Below are positions 27,826 to 36,816 of a stretch of DNA of 64,000 bases, piece after piece. The stretch is from Gallionellaceae bacterium (GTDB lineage Bacteria > Pseudomonadota > Gammaproteobacteria > Burkholderiales > Thiobacillaceae): contig JAQTLN010000001.1 in NCBI GenBank assembly GCA_028714875.1, positions 1 to 64,000 of the forward strand, read 5' to 3'. Numbering within the stretch: the stretch's first letter is position 1; the number at the start of each line of letters is the position of its first letter. The notes below the pieces were generated by a model. That model saw nothing but the letters and a program-made list of their open reading frames with translations. It was not told the DNA's origin and ran no database searches. The position numbers and the translations under genes were made by a program.

Positions 27826-28542
27826 GTGTTGAACTCACCGCACGGTTTCTTCATCGCCGGCACCGACACCCATATCGGCAAGAGCCTGGTTGCCGCCGCG
27901 CTGCTGCATGCTTATGCCGGCCTCGGCTACCGCGTGCTCGGCATGAAGCCGGTGGCGGCGGGGGCGGAGCTGATCGACGGGGTTTGGGTGAACGAGGACG
28001 TGGTCATGCTGCGCGCCGCCGCTAATGTCCAGGCCGCGCCGGAGTTGCTCAACCCTTACCTGTTCCGCGAAGCGATCGCGCCGCACATCGCCGCCGAGCA
28101 CAAAGGGGTGCGCATCGAGATACCCCGCATCCGCGCGGCCTATGACGAGCTTGCCGCGCGGGCCGATGTGGTGCTGGTGGAAGGGGTGGGCGGCCTGCTG
28201 GTGCCGCTGTCGGAGCACAAGGACGCGGCCGATCTCGCCGTGGCTTTGAATCTGCCGCTGATACTGGTGGTGGGCATGCGTCTGGGCTGCATCAACCATG
28301 CCTTGCTGACGCTGGAAGCCATCGCCGCGCGCGGCTTGAAACTGGCCGGCTGGGTGGCCAATCGCGTGGACCCCGCGATGGCGGCTTACCACGAGAATCT
28401 GGCCACATTGAGCAAGCGCCTGCCGGCGCCGCTGCTGGCGGAATTGCCGCATATGGAGAACGCCGATCCGCAACGGGCGGCGCATTTTTTATCCCCGCTA
28501 AAGTTGACCGCCATGCTCAACAATATAAGCAAGCCCGAATAA
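27826..28542 (+). CDS. bioD: Dethiobiotin synthetase BioD
   Basis: BioD closes the ureido ring of dethiobiotin from diaminopelargonic acid, CO2 and ATP. The 238-residue P-loop protein has the family motif FFIAGTDTHIGKSLVAAALL near residues 8-27, with T/GK of the phosphate loop, and VVLVEGVGGLLVPL near 113-126. The start is GTG, 5 bases after AGGGGGGAA, a G-run that serves as the ribosome site. A short hairpin and the coxB gene follow. Confidence 0.94.
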   Translation: MLNSPHGFFIAGTDTHIGKSLVAAALLHAYAGLGYRVLGMKPVAAGAELIDGVWVNEDVVMLRAAANVQAAPELLNPYLFREAIAPHIAAEHKGVRIEIPRIRAAYDELAARADVVLVEGVGGLLVPLSEHKDAADLAVALNLPLILVVGMRLGCINHALLTLEAIAARGLKLAGWVANRVDPAMAAYHENLATLSKRLPAPLLAELPHMENADPQRAAHFLSPLKLTAMLNNISKPE

Positions 28543-28554
28543 ACTCATATATAG

Positions 28555-28577
28555 ATCAGTGACTTATCTACACTGAT
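28555..28577. promoter_or_regulatory. Inverted repeat between bioD and coxB
   Basis: ATCAGTG at 28555-28561 and CACTGAT at 28571-28577 form perfect 7-base arms with a 9-base AT-rich centre. It could be an operator for the oxidase operon or a weak terminator of bioD; only TGCTTGCTTTT follows. Confidence 0.4.
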
Positions 28578-28673
28578 TGCTTGCTTTTGGCCGATACCTG
28601 ACTACCTTCAGCAGTGCGTGGCCAATTCCGAGTGAATTACTTGGTTATGGCCGTGCCCTTTGGAGAAAAGGAC

Positions 28674-29798
28674 ATGCGGCTGGGGCGACGACAGGTGGTG
28701 ATGGCGTGTTGGCTAGGCTGGATTCAGCCGGCGGCGGCCGATTGGGCGCTGAATCTGCCGGCGCCGAAGTCCGACATCGCGGCGCGCATCTATGACATTC
28801 ACACCCTGATTCTGCTGGTCTGCCTGGGTATCTTTGTCGTGGTGTTCGGCGCGATGTTCTATGCGCTGTTCAAGCACCGGAAAAGCGTCGGCCATGAAGC
28901 CCACCATTTCCACGAGCACACCACTGTCGAGGTGATCTGGACGGTGATTCCCTTGCTGATTCTGGTCGGCATGGCCTGGCCGGCGACCCGCGCGGTGCTG
29001 GATCAGAAGGACACCACCAATCCCGATCTCACCATCAAGGTCACCGGCTATCAGTGGAAGTGGGAATACGACTACCTGCAGGATGGTGTGAAGTTCATCA
29101 GCGCATCCTCCACCCCCGCCGATCAGATCGCCAACAAGGTGGCGAAGGGCGCGCACTACCTGCTGGAAGTGGATGAACCGATGGTGGTGCCGGTCGGCAA
29201 GAAGGTGCGCATTCTGCTGACCTCGCATGACGTGATTCATGCCTGGTGGGTGTCCGAACTGGGCGTGAAACAGGACGCCATTCCCGGCTTCATTCGCGAT
29301 ACCTGGTTCCGCGCCAATGAAATCGGCACTTACCGCGGTCAGTGCGCCGAACTGTGCGGGCGCGGCCATGCCTTCATGCCTATCGTCGTCGAGGTGAAGA
29401 GCGAGGCCGATTACCAGACCTGGTTGGCGGCCAAGCAGGCCGGCAAGCAGGCCAAAGCCGTCGCGGCGGTGGCGGCCGTCAGCAAGACCTACAGCGCGGA
29501 GGAACTCAAGGCGAGCGGCGAGAAAATCTACGCGGCCAACTGCGCCGCCTGCCACCAGGCCGATGGCAAAGGCCTGCCCGGCGTGTTCCCGGCCCTGGCC
29601 GGCTCAAAGGTGGCCAATGGCCCCGCCGCCGCGCATATCGACCGTGTGCTGCATGGCAAGGACGGCACCGCGATGTCGGCATTCCAGGATCAGTTGGACG
29701 ATGCCGATCTCGCCGCCGTGATTACCTGGGAGCGCACGGCCTGGGGCAATAAGGGGTCGCCGGTACAGCCGGCGGATGTGAAGGCGCAGCGCAAGTAA
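28674..29798 (+). CDS. coxB: Cytochrome c oxidase subunit II with fused cytochrome c (caa3 type)
   Basis: CoxB accepts electrons at the periplasmic CuA site. The 374-residue protein has a signal peptide, two transmembrane helices (LLVCLGIFVVVFGAMFYAL and VIWTVIPLLILVGMAW), and a CuA domain with CAELCGRGHAFM near 225-236. A C-terminal class I cytochrome c domain has the heme motif CAACH near 294 and an axial Met probably in GTAMSAFQ. This fused layout defines caa3-type oxidases. ATG at 28674 follows GGAGAAAAGG. coxA follows after 12 bases. Confidence 0.94.
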   Translation: MRLGRRQVVMACWLGWIQPAAADWALNLPAPKSDIAARIYDIHTLILLVCLGIFVVVFGAMFYALFKHRKSVGHEAHHFHEHTTVEVIWTVIPLLILVGMAWPATRAVLDQKDTTNPDLTIKVTGYQWKWEYDYLQDGVKFISASSTPADQIANKVAKGAHYLLEVDEPMVVPVGKKVRILLTSHDVIHAWWVSELGVKQDAIPGFIRDTWFRANEIGTYRGQCAELCGRGHAFMPIVVEVKSEADYQTWLAAKQAGKQAKAVAAVAAVSKTYSAEELKASGEKIYAANCAACHQADGKGLPGVFPALAGSKVANGPAAAHIDRVLHGKDGTAMSAFQDQLDDADLAAVITWERTAWGNKGSPVQPADVKAQRK

Positions 29799-29810
29799 CC
29801 GGACAAAAAC

Positions 29811-31391
29811 ATGGAAGCCACTCTTGCCCCCTCCTTGCCGGATGAACATCACGCCGCCCCCACCGGGCTGTGGCGCTGGCTGACCACCACCAACCACAAG
29901 GACATCGGCACGCTGTATTTCTGGTTCGCCGCGACCATGTTCCTGATCGGCGGGCTGATGGCGATGCTGATCCGCGCCGAACTGTTCCAGCCCGGCCTGC
30001 AACTGGTGCAGCCGGAAGTATTCAACCAGCTCACCACGCTGCACGGGCTGATCATGATCTTCGGCGTGATCATGCCGGCCTTCACCGCTTTCGCGAACTG
30101 GCAGGTGCCGCTGATGATCGGCGCGCCGGACATGGCGTTTCCGCGCATGAACAACTGGAGCTTCTGGCTGCTGCCGGTGGCCGGGATGTTCCTGGTCGGC
30201 TCCCTGTTTCTGCCCGGCGGCGCGGTGGCGGGCGGCTGGACCATGTACCCGCCGTTGTTCATGCAGGGCGGCATCAGCTATGACCTGACCATCTTCGCCA
30301 TCCACATCATGGGCGCGAGTTCGATCATGGGTTCGATCAACATCGCCACCACCATCCTCAACATGCGGGCGCCGGGCATGACGTTGATGAAAATGCCGCT
30401 GTTCGTGTGGACCTGGCTGATTACCGCTTTTCTTCTGATCGCGGTGATGCCGGTGCTGGCCGGGGCGGTGACCATGCTGCTGGCCGACCGCAATTTCGGT
30501 ACCCATTTCTTCGATGCGGCTGGCGGCGGCGATCCGGTGATGTTCCAGCATGTGTTCTGGTTCTTCGGCCACCCGGAGGTGTACATCCTGATCCTGCCGG
30601 CGTTCGGCATCATCTCCTCGGTGATTCCCACCTTCTCGCGCAAGCCGCTGTTCGGCTATGCCTCGATGGTCTACGCCACCGCGTCCATCGCCATCCTGTC
30701 GTTCCTGGTCTGGGGGCATCACATGTTCACCGTCGGCATGCCGGCGGCGGCGCAGCTGTATTTCATGTACGCCACCTTGCTGATCGCGGTGCCCACCGGG
30801 GTCAAGGTGTTCAACTGGGTGGCGACCATGTGGCGCGGTTCGCTGACCTTTGAGACGGCGATGTTGTTCGCGGTGGCCTTTGTCTGTCTCTTCACCATCG
30901 GCGGTTTCTCCGGGCTGGTGCTGGCGATGGTGCCGGTGGACATTCAGTTGCAGGACACCTATTACGTGGTGGCGCATTTCCATTACGTGCTGGTCACCGG
31001 CGCGCTGTTCTCCATCTATGCCGGCATCTATTACTGGCTGCCAAAGTGGACCGGTCATATGGTCAACGAGACCTGGGGGCGCTGGCATTTCTGGCTGTCG
31101 GCGATCTCGGTCAACGTGCTGTTCTTCCCGATGCACTTCCTCGGCCTGGCCGGCATGCCCCGGCGCATCCCGGATTACGCGCTGCAATTCGCCGACTTCA
31201 ACCGCGTCGCCTCACTCGGCGGTTTCGTCTTCGGCGCCAGCCAGATTCTGCTGCTGATCGTGATCCTGAAATGTATACGCGGCGGCGTGAAAGCCGAGGC
31301 GCGCGCCTGGGAGGGCGCCGAGGGGCTGGAATGGACAGTGCCTTCGCCGGCGCCATATCACACGTTCGTGGTCCCGCCGGAGGTGAAATGA
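29811..31391 (+). CDS. coxA: Cytochrome c oxidase subunit I
   Basis: CoxA holds heme a, heme a3 and CuB and reduces O2 while pumping protons. The 526-residue protein starts with the family segment WLTTTNHKDIGTLYFWFA. It has HPEVYILILPAFGIIS near 253 (CuB His and the His-Tyr pair), HHMFTVGMP near 302 and YYVVAHFHYVLVTGALFSI near 385 (heme a and a3 ligands). About twelve membrane helices are visible. Its stop overlaps the upstream candidate start of ctaG (ATGA). Confidence 0.97.
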   Translation: MEATLAPSLPDEHHAAPTGLWRWLTTTNHKDIGTLYFWFAATMFLIGGLMAMLIRAELFQPGLQLVQPEVFNQLTTLHGLIMIFGVIMPAFTAFANWQVPLMIGAPDMAFPRMNNWSFWLLPVAGMFLVGSLFLPGGAVAGGWTMYPPLFMQGGISYDLTIFAIHIMGASSIMGSINIATTILNMRAPGMTLMKMPLFVWTWLITAFLLIAVMPVLAGAVTMLLADRNFGTHFFDAAGGGDPVMFQHVFWFFGHPEVYILILPAFGIISSVIPTFSRKPLFGYASMVYATASIAILSFLVWGHHMFTVGMPAAAQLYFMYATLLIAVPTGVKVFNWVATMWRGSLTFETAMLFAVAFVCLFTIGGFSGLVLAMVPVDIQLQDTYYVVAHFHYVLVTGALFSIYAGIYYWLPKWTGHMVNETWGRWHFWLSAISVNVLFFPMHFLGLAGMPRRIPDYALQFADFNRVASLGGFVFGASQILLLIVILKCIRGGVKAEARAWEGAEGLEWTVPSPAPYHTFVVPPEVK

Positions 31392-32056
31392 ACCCGAATG
31401 GTCCATCAGCCGAGCCTCTGGAAGCGGCCCCGAATGTAGCGCCGGCGTCTCGCCGGCCTTGTGGGCCTGATCAGATGGACGAAGCCGGCGAGACGCCGGC
31501 GCTACATGCCCGCCTCGGCTATGGGCGATCCGGGATGAGCGCCGCCGGCAACCAACGCACCTCCAGGTGGCTGGTCGTCCTGGCGCTGGCGATGTTCGCC
31601 TTCGGCTTCGCGCTGGTGCCGCTCTATGACGTGTTCTGCGATATCACCGGCCTGAACCGCGACGCGGCCCAGGCCCTGGCCAACAACACCCAGGTCGATG
31701 CCAGCCGGAAAGTGCGTATCGAACTGGTGGCCAATGTGCGGGATGAAGCGCTTTGGCGTTTCGCCGCGCCGAGTCAACCGGTGGACGTACATCCCGGAGA
31801 ACTGGTGCAAGTGGAGTACGAGTTGGAGAACCTTACCAATCGGCCCCTGATCGGCCGCGCCGTGCCCAGCTACGCGCCGCTGGCCGCCGCCGCCCATTTC
31901 AAGAAGATCGACTGCTTCTGCTTCCGCGAACAACGTCTGGCACCGTATGAAACAGTGCGCCTGCCGGTGCTGTTCGTGCTGGATCGGGGTGTGGCGAGGG
32001 ACATGAAAGTGGTGACCCTGTCCTACACCTTCTTCGCGCTGGGGAAACGTACATGA
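31388..32056 (+). CDS. ctaG: Cytochrome c oxidase assembly protein CtaG/Cox11
   Basis: CtaG delivers copper to the CuB site of subunit I. The conserved part has one membrane helix (WLVVLALAMFAFGFALVPLYDVFCDITG begins at about residue 60), and the copper-binding motif CFCFREQ lies near 178-184. ATG at 31388 overlaps the coxA stop, but the first 49 residues read through a 70-base palindromic repeat (31436-31505) and look nonsensical; ATG at 31535 (MSAAGNQRTSRW) gives a product of normal length. I report the longer frame and consider the shorter start likely. Confidence 0.85.
   Translation: MNPNGPSAEPLEAAPNVAPASRRPCGPDQMDEAGETPALHARLGYGRSGMSAAGNQRTSRWLVVLALAMFAFGFALVPLYDVFCDITGLNRDAAQALANNTQVDASRKVRIELVANVRDEALWRFAAPSQPVDVHPGELVQVEYELENLTNRPLIGRAVPSYAPLAAAAHFKKIDCFCFREQRLAPYETVRLPVLFVLDRGVARDMKVVTLSYTFFALGKRT
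31436..31505. repeat. GCGCCGGC palindrome at the ctaG start
   Basis: GTAGCGCCGGCGTCTCGCCG at the left and its exact reverse complement ending at 31505 form 21-base arms around a 28-base centre. It lies between the two possible starts of ctaG and is in frame with it. Confidence 0.85.
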
Positions 32057-32223
32057 ATGCCTGGCGCGCGGTGTTCTGGAGTTTCTTCGGCGTGCGCCGG
32101 GGCCGCGATCTGGAGCGCGATGCGGGCGAATTGAACCTGGCGCAGGTCGTCATCGCGGGGTTGCTCGGCGCGCTGGCGTTGGTGCTCGCCCTGCTTGGCC
32201 TGGTCCATCTGGTGACGCGATGA
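32053..32223 (+). CDS. DUF2970 small membrane protein
   Basis: A 56-residue protein that begins MNAWRAVFWSFFGVRRG and has one hydrophobic helix (VVIAGLLGALALVLALLGLV). Size, the aromatic start, charged RGRDLERD and location between ctaG and coxC match the DUF2970 family of betaproteobacteria and gammaproteobacteria. The ATG overlaps the ctaG stop. Its role in oxidase assembly or stability is presumed from position only. Confidence 0.85.
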   Translation: MNAWRAVFWSFFGVRRGRDLERDAGELNLAQVVIAGLLGALALVLALLGLVHLVTR

Positions 32224-32233
32224 AGGAGCGGCG

Positions 32234-33085
32234 ATGAATACCCAGCCCGGCGGTTATTACCTGCCCGCGCCGTCCCACTGGCCCCTGGTGGGGTCACTGG
32301 CCCTGATGAGCACAGCCCTCGGCGCGACCCTGCTGATCCACAATCTGGCCGGTGGCGGCTGGTTGCTGACGGCGGGTGGAGCGGGACTGGCCACGATGCT
32401 GGTCGGCTGGTTCGGCAAAGTGATCCGGGAAAGCGAGAGCGGCCTGCACGGCGCCCAGGTAGACCAGTCTTTCCGCTGGGGTATGGGCTGGTTCATTTTC
32501 TCCGAGGTGATGTTCTTCGCCGCATTCTTCGGCGCGCTGTTCTATGGCCGCATGATTTCGGTGCCCGACCTGGCCGGCGGCGAGCAGTTGCGTTTGCTCT
32601 GGCCAGGTTACAGCGGCGGCTGGCCGACCACCGGGCCGGGTATCGAAGCGGCCTTTACCCCAATGTCGCCCTGGGGCATTCCGGCCTTGAATACCTTGCT
32701 GCTGCTGAGTTCCGGCGCCACGGTGACCTGGGCACACTGGGGTCTGAAACGCGGCCGGCGCGGCCAACTGATCCTGGGCCTGGCGCTGACCGTGGCTTTG
32801 GGTCTGACTTTCCTGGGCTTCCAGGCCTATGAATACCATCACGCCTATACGGCCCTGGGCCTGACCCTGGGGGCCGGCATCTACGGCGCCACCTTCTTCA
32901 TGCTGACCGGCTTCCACGGTCTGCACGTCACCATTGGTTCCCTGATGTTGTTGGTGATACTGGGGCGTTCCCTGGCCGGGCATTTCCGGCCGGATCACCA
33001 TTTCGCTTTCGAAGCGGTGTCCTGGTACTGGCACTTCGTGGATGTGGTGTGGCTGCTGCTGTTTATCTTTGTGTACTGGTTGTAA
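32234..33085 (+). CDS. coxC: Cytochrome c oxidase subunit III
   Basis: Subunit III stabilises the oxidase core and carries no metal. The 283-residue protein has seven membrane segments and the family features MGWFIFSEVMFFAAFFGALF near 86-105, TGFHGLHVTIG near 222 and SWYWHFVDVVWLLLFIFVYWL as its C-terminus. It is followed by a repeat-filled gap and the divergent DUF2909 gene. Confidence 0.95.
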   Translation: MNTQPGGYYLPAPSHWPLVGSLALMSTALGATLLIHNLAGGGWLLTAGGAGLATMLVGWFGKVIRESESGLHGAQVDQSFRWGMGWFIFSEVMFFAAFFGALFYGRMISVPDLAGGEQLRLLWPGYSGGWPTTGPGIEAAFTPMSPWGIPALNTLLLLSSGATVTWAHWGLKRGRRGQLILGLALTVALGLTFLGFQAYEYHHAYTALGLTLGAGIYGATFFMLTGFHGLHVTIGSLMLLVILGRSLAGHFRPDHHFAFEAVSWYWHFVDVVWLLLFIFVYWL

Positions 33086-33107
33086 CCAAACACGCTGGAA
33101 CGGAAAA

Positions 33108-33342
33108 GTAGGTTGGGCAAAGCGAAGCGTGCCCAACCTACGACGGGCTGTAGGTCGGGTTAGCGGCCTTATCGCGTAACCCGACAACGCCGCCATTGTT
33201 GGGTTACGGCGCGAAAGGCCGCGCCTAACCCAACCTACGTGTTGACGGTTAACGCAGGGCCGTAGGATGTGGTGAGCGCAGCGAACCGCATCAACCACGG
33301 TTGCGCTATTTGATGCGGTTCGCTGCGCTCACCACATCCTAC
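33108..33342. repeat. Cluster of four palindromic repeats after coxC
   Basis: The gap after coxC holds, in order, a GTAGGTTGGGC palindrome (33108-33141), a GTCGGGTTA/TAACCCGAC palindrome (33154-33185), a related GTTGGGTTACGGCGCG pair (33198-33239) and the GTAGGATGTGGTGAGCGC palindrome (33262-33342) also seen at 14874. No gene is visible there. Confidence 0.75.
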
Positions 33343-33348
33343 GTGGGC

Positions 33349-33546
33349 TTACAGCCCGGCCGGTTGCAACAGACCGAGGTAATGCCCCGCCATCAACGCC
33401 AGGAACAGGACGATGGACAGGCCGATGCGCCAGGTCAGCGCCTTCACCGCGCGCTCGCCCTGGCCGCGATCGCGGATCAGATAGACCAGGCCGCTGAGCA
33501 GGCTGAACAGGATCAGGACGAGAAGGAGAGCAACGAAGATGCGCAT
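33349..33546 (-). CDS. DUF2909 twin-transmembrane protein
   Basis: A 65-residue protein with two hydrophobic helices (IFVALLLVLILFSLLSGLVYLI and IGLSIVLFLALMAGHYLGLL) separated by a short charged loop. It matches the DUF2909 family that in betaproteobacteria lies on the opposite strand between the coxC and surf1 genes. Its start codon shares the palindrome ATGCGCAT with the start of surf1. No ribosome site is obvious upstream. Function unknown. Confidence 0.8.
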   Translation of the reverse strand: MRIFVALLLVLILFSLLSGLVYLIRDRGQGERAVKALTWRIGLSIVLFLALMAGHYLGLLQPAGL

Positions 33547-34297
33547 GGATGGTGAATCAGGAATATTGGCCGTGAGTGTAGCGCCACCCCGCGCCACACG
33601 GACGCGCCGGCGGCCGGCCTGGCTGCCGACGCTCGCGGCCCTGTTCTTCGCCGGGCTGACCTTCTGGCTGGGGCAGTGGCAACTCGGCCGGGCGGAGGAA
33701 AAGCGCGCCAAACAGGCTGCTTTCGATGTGGCGGCGACCTTGCCGGCGGTGGATATTTCCGCCTTGCCCGTGTCAGCAGCCCCATTCAGCCGGGTGCAAG
33801 TGACCGGGCAATTCGCCGCCGCCTATCAGATTTATCTTGATAACCGCCTGCTTCAGGGCCGCGCCGGTTATCACGTGATCGTCCCACTGGCTTACCAGGG
33901 CGGTGTGGTGCTGGTGAACCGGGGCTGGCTGGCGGCGGCGAGTGACCGCGCCATTCGCCCTGACGCGCCTTTGACCTCTGCGCCGGTGACGTTGGAAGGG
34001 CTGCTGGTGCCCGCGCAAAGCCGCTATCTCGAACTCTCCGAGCAAGGCGTCGCGGGGTCGGTCTGGCAGAACCTGAGCCTGGCGCGTTACCGCGAGTGGT
34101 ATCGCGGTGATCTGCCGGACCGGATGTTGTTGCAGACTTCGCCCGCCGCCGACGGCCTGGCGCGCGACTGGCCGCGGCCGGATAGCGGCGTCGAACGGCA
34201 TCTCGGCTATGCCGTGCAATGGTTCGCGATGACGGCGGCGATCTTCGTGCTGTATGCCTATTACGGCCTCTGGAGGCGTTTTCATGCACCGACCTGA
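33539..34297 (+). CDS. SURF1 family oxidase assembly protein
   Basis: SURF1 helps insert heme a into subunit I. The 252-residue protein has N- and C-terminal membrane helices (LPTLAALFFAGLTFWLGQWQLGRAEEK and YAVQWFAMTAAIFVLYAYYG regions) around a periplasmic domain with YLDNRLLQGRAGYHVIVP and VLVNRGWL, both typical. AAGGAG lies 9 bases before ATG 33539, while ATG 33545 is also possible. The 5' end overlaps the divergent DUF2909 gene by 8 bases. Confidence 0.9.
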   Translation: MRMDGESGILAVSVAPPRATRTRRRPAWLPTLAALFFAGLTFWLGQWQLGRAEEKRAKQAAFDVAATLPAVDISALPVSAAPFSRVQVTGQFAAAYQIYLDNRLLQGRAGYHVIVPLAYQGGVVLVNRGWLAAASDRAIRPDAPLTSAPVTLEGLLVPAQSRYLELSEQGVAGSVWQNLSLARYREWYRGDLPDRMLLQTSPAADGLARDWPRPDSGVERHLGYAVQWFAMTAAIFVLYAYYGLWRRFHAPT

Positions 34298-34817
34298 CCG
34301 CATCAAGCTGCTCCTGCTGATGAGCCTGTTCGCGGCGCCGGCATTGGCGGCCTGGGTCGTCCACCAGGTCTGGCAACCGACGACCGTGGCCAGTTATGGC
34401 GAACTGCTGCCGCCCGCCATGCCCCGCTTTATCGGCATGACCGACGCCGCCGGGCAACCCGCTGATCTGGCTTCTTTGCAAGGGCGTTGGCTCTTGCTCA
34501 CCGTGGTCAACGGTGATTGCGGCCCCGACTGTCGTCAACAGGTTTATCTCGCCCGCCAGGTGCGAGTCGCGCAGGGACGCGAGCAGGAGAGGGTGGCGCA
34601 AGCGCTGATCCAGGCCGATGGCGCCATGCCCGTCGAGCAAGCGGGACTGCTTGCTTACCGTGTGCCCAACTCGGCGCTGGCCGACTGGCCGGACCCGGTT
34701 CGCACCTACATCGTCGATCCCCTCGGCCGGGTGATGCTGCGCTTTCCGGTGGCGGCGGACGGCAAGGGCATGTTGCGCGACCTGCGCCAATTATTGAAAG
34801 CTTCAAAGATCGGATGA
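34284..34817 (+). CDS. Sco-like membrane-anchored thioredoxin-fold protein
   Basis: The 177-residue protein has an N-terminal membrane anchor (IKLLLLMSLFAAPALAAWVV) and a thioredoxin-like domain. The motif GDCGPDCRQQ (cysteines spaced by three residues) resembles the copper site of Sco proteins, and GRWLLLTVVNGDC matches the preceding strand. Residues RTYIVDPLGRVML follow the Sco order. Its position between surf1 and ctaA implies a role in CuA or oxidase maturation. It overlaps surf1 by 14 bases and has TGGAGG upstream of ATG. A second, more typical Sco is at 37302. Confidence 0.8.
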   Translation: MHRPDRIKLLLLMSLFAAPALAAWVVHQVWQPTTVASYGELLPPAMPRFIGMTDAAGQPADLASLQGRWLLLTVVNGDCGPDCRQQVYLARQVRVAQGREQERVAQALIQADGAMPVEQAGLLAYRVPNSALADWPDPVRTYIVDPLGRVMLRFPVAADGKGMLRDLRQLLKASKIG

Positions 34818-35848
34818 CGCTGCCGCGCCCCCTACTCCTGTTCACGACCGGCCTCGCCTTCGCGGTGGTGCTCCTGGGCGCCTATGTGCGGCTGTCCGAC
34901 GCGGGCCTCGGCTGCCCCGACTGGCCCGGCTGCTACGGCCAGATCTCGCCCTGGCATGCCGACGCGCGGATCGCGGATGCCCACAGCGCCGATCCTTTGG
35001 GGCCGGTGTCCCATGCCAAGGCCTGGAAGGAAATGCTGCATCGTTATCTGGCCGGCAGTCTGGGTTTGCTGATTCTGGCCATCGCCCTCCTGGCCTGGCG
35101 CCGCCTGCCGCCAGCCCACCGCGTCCTGCCCGGTGTGTTGCTGGCGCTGGTGGTGTTCCAGGCGCTGCTGGGTATGTGGACGGTCACCCAGCAACTCAAA
35201 CCGATGATCGTCGCGGCGCATCTGCTGGGCGGCATGACCACGCTGGCGCTGCTGGCCTGGCTGCTGTTGCGTGAGCGCGCCGCTTCGTTGCCTGCTACGC
35301 GAGCGCCGATCCCGCTGGCGCGCGGCCTCTTGTTGCTGGTGCTGGCGCAGATCGCGCTGGGTGGCTGGGTGAGCGCCAACTATGCGGCCCTGGCCTGTCC
35401 CGATTTCCCCACCTGCCAGGGCGCCTGGTGGCCACAGGCGGATTTCGCCGCCGGCTTCGGCTTGCACCATCCTCTTGGTGGCCTGAGCGGCGAGGCGTTG
35501 ACCGCCATCCACTTGCTGCATCGCCTGGGCGCCGTGCTGGTGCTGGCGGGCGCGCTTCTGCTCGCGGCGCGGCTGGCGCCGACGTCGGCGGGCGCCGCCG
35601 CCTGTCTGCTGGGTATCGCCGGGAGCCAGTTTCTGCTGGGTATGGCCAATGTGTTGCTGGGCCTGCCGCTGCCGGTCGCGGTGGCGCATAACGCCGGCGC
35701 GGCCGCCCTGCTGTTGTGTCTGGTCTGGGTCAATGTCCGCCTCTCAAGTCGTTCGCCGGGCCGCCCCAAGAACGACTTGGCCCCCTCGGGGGGCGACTCG
35801 GGCGTTTTTTCCGAGCCGGGGGCAAAGCTAAACAGGAGGTCACCATGA
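34814..35848 (+). CDS. ctaA: Heme A synthase CtaA/Cox15
   Basis: CtaA oxidises the C8 methyl of heme O to the formyl group of heme A. The 344-residue protein has eight membrane helices and conserved [10 protein letters not shown] near 32 and [16 protein letters not shown] near 196 (the paired cysteine loops), plus heme-ligand histidines in AHLLGGM and [10 protein letters not shown] overlaps the preceding stop. The last 30 residues are read from a CGGGCCGCCCCAAG-type intergenic repeat and are probably not functional. Confidence 0.92.
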   Translation: MTLPRPLLLFTTGLAFAVVLLGAYVRLSDAGLGCPDWPGCYGQISPWHADARIADAHSADPLGPVSHAKAWKEMLHRYLAGSLGLLILAIALLAWRRLPPAHRVLPGVLLALVVFQALLGMWTVTQQLKPMIVAAHLLGGMTTLALLAWLLLRERAASLPATRAPIPLARGLLLLVLAQIALGGWVSANYAALACPDFPTCQGAWWPQADFAAGFGLHHPLGGLSGEALTAIHLLHRLGAVLVLAGALLLAARLAPTSAGAAACLLGIAGSQFLLGMANVLLGLPLPVAVAHNAGAAALLLCLVWVNVRLSSRSPGRPKNDLAPSGGDSGVFSEPGAKLNRRSP

Positions 35849-36741
35849 GCAGCCTTGCACTGCATCACGCCAGTTGGCATTTGCGCGAGTTTCTCGAACT
35901 AACCAAGCCGCGTGTCGTCGCGATGATCGTGTTCACAGCCATGATCGGCATGTTCCTGGCTTCGCCGGTTTTGCCCGATCCGCTTCGGTTTCTTGTCGCC
36001 AGTCTTGGCATTGCGCTGGCCACCGCCGGCGCCGCCGTCTGCAACTGCCTGGCCGAGCGGCGCATCGACGCGGTCATGGCGCGTACCCGCGCGCGGCCAT
36101 TGCCGCGCGGCGGAGTGAGCCCGCGCGAAACCGCATGGTTTGCCGCCACGCTGGCCGGCCTCGGCCTGGGCTTGCTCTACTGGTGGGTGAACCCGTTGAC
36201 CGCGTGGCTGACGGCGTTCACTTTCTTCGGCTATGCGGTGGTCTATACCCGCTGGCTGAAACCGGCGACGCCGCAGAACATCGTCATCGGCGGTGCTTCC
36301 GGGGCGATGCCGCCGGTGCTCGGTTGGGCGGCCATGACCGGGGGCGTGGGGCACGAGGCGCTACTGCTGTTCCTGATCATCTACGCCTGGACGCCGCCGC
36401 ATTTCTGGGCGCTGGCGCTGTACCGGCGCGAGGAATACGCCCGCGCCGGCTTGCCGATGCTGCCGGTCACCCACGGTGAGCGCTATACCCTGCTCTCGAT
36501 CCTGCTCTATACGGGCATCCTGACGGCTGTCAGCCTGCTGCCGCTGGCGGTGGGCATGTCCGGCTGGATCTATCTTCCTGCCGTTCTGCTGCTCGATGCC
36601 TACTATCTGTTCCTGGCCTGGCGCCTGTTTCGCCACTATTCTGATGCGCTGGCTCGACATGCTTTTGCTTGGTCCATCCTCTACCTGGGGCTGCTGTTCG
36701 CAGCCCTGCTTTTTGATCATTTTTTGTTGTTCCCCTTCTGA
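35845..36741 (+). CDS. ctaB: Protoheme IX farnesyltransferase CtaB
   Basis: CtaB adds a farnesyl group to heme B to make heme O, the CtaA substrate. The 298-residue UbiA-family protein has the prenyl-diphosphate motif [21 protein letters not shown] (residues 67-87), then [21 protein letters not shown] starting near 134 and [20 protein letters not shown] near 181. About nine membrane helices follow. An ideal AGGAGGT site precedes ATG 35845. It closes the caa3 cluster. Confidence 0.95.
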   Translation: MSSLALHHASWHLREFLELTKPRVVAMIVFTAMIGMFLASPVLPDPLRFLVASLGIALATAGAAVCNCLAERRIDAVMARTRARPLPRGGVSPRETAWFAATLAGLGLGLLYWWVNPLTAWLTAFTFFGYAVVYTRWLKPATPQNIVIGGASGAMPPVLGWAAMTGGVGHEALLLFLIIYAWTPPHFWALALYRREEYARAGLPMLPVTHGERYTLLSILLYTGILTAVSLLPLAVGMSGWIYLPAVLLLDAYYLFLAWRLFRHYSDALARHAFAWSILYLGLLFAALLFDHFLLFPF

Positions 36742-36787
36742 TTTATAAAAAGGCTTTGCGCGGGATCACGTTTGGCTTTGATAATTC

Positions 36788-36803
36788 AAGACATAAATGT
36801 CTT
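36788..36803. promoter_or_regulatory. Candidate Rrf2 operator
   Basis: AAGACATAAATGTCTT is a perfect 7+7 palindrome with AA in the centre, 13 bases before the Rrf2-family gene. The half-site resembles known NsrR/Rrf2 targets (AAGATG-type), suggesting autoregulation. Confidence 0.5.
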
Positions 36804-36816
36804 TGGAGAGATTTAT

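Noticed and set aside
34517-34813. Longer reading of ctaA starting inside the Sco-like gene
   Set aside because: The extra N-terminal part is Arg/Gly/Ala-rich and overlaps another gene; ATG 34814 overlaps the preceding stop and gives a normal CtaA.
36776-36790. TTGATAATTCAA upstream of the Rrf2 gene as an FNR site
   Set aside because: The half-sites are spaced by four rather than six bases within TTGA...TCAA, so it does not match the FNR consensus.
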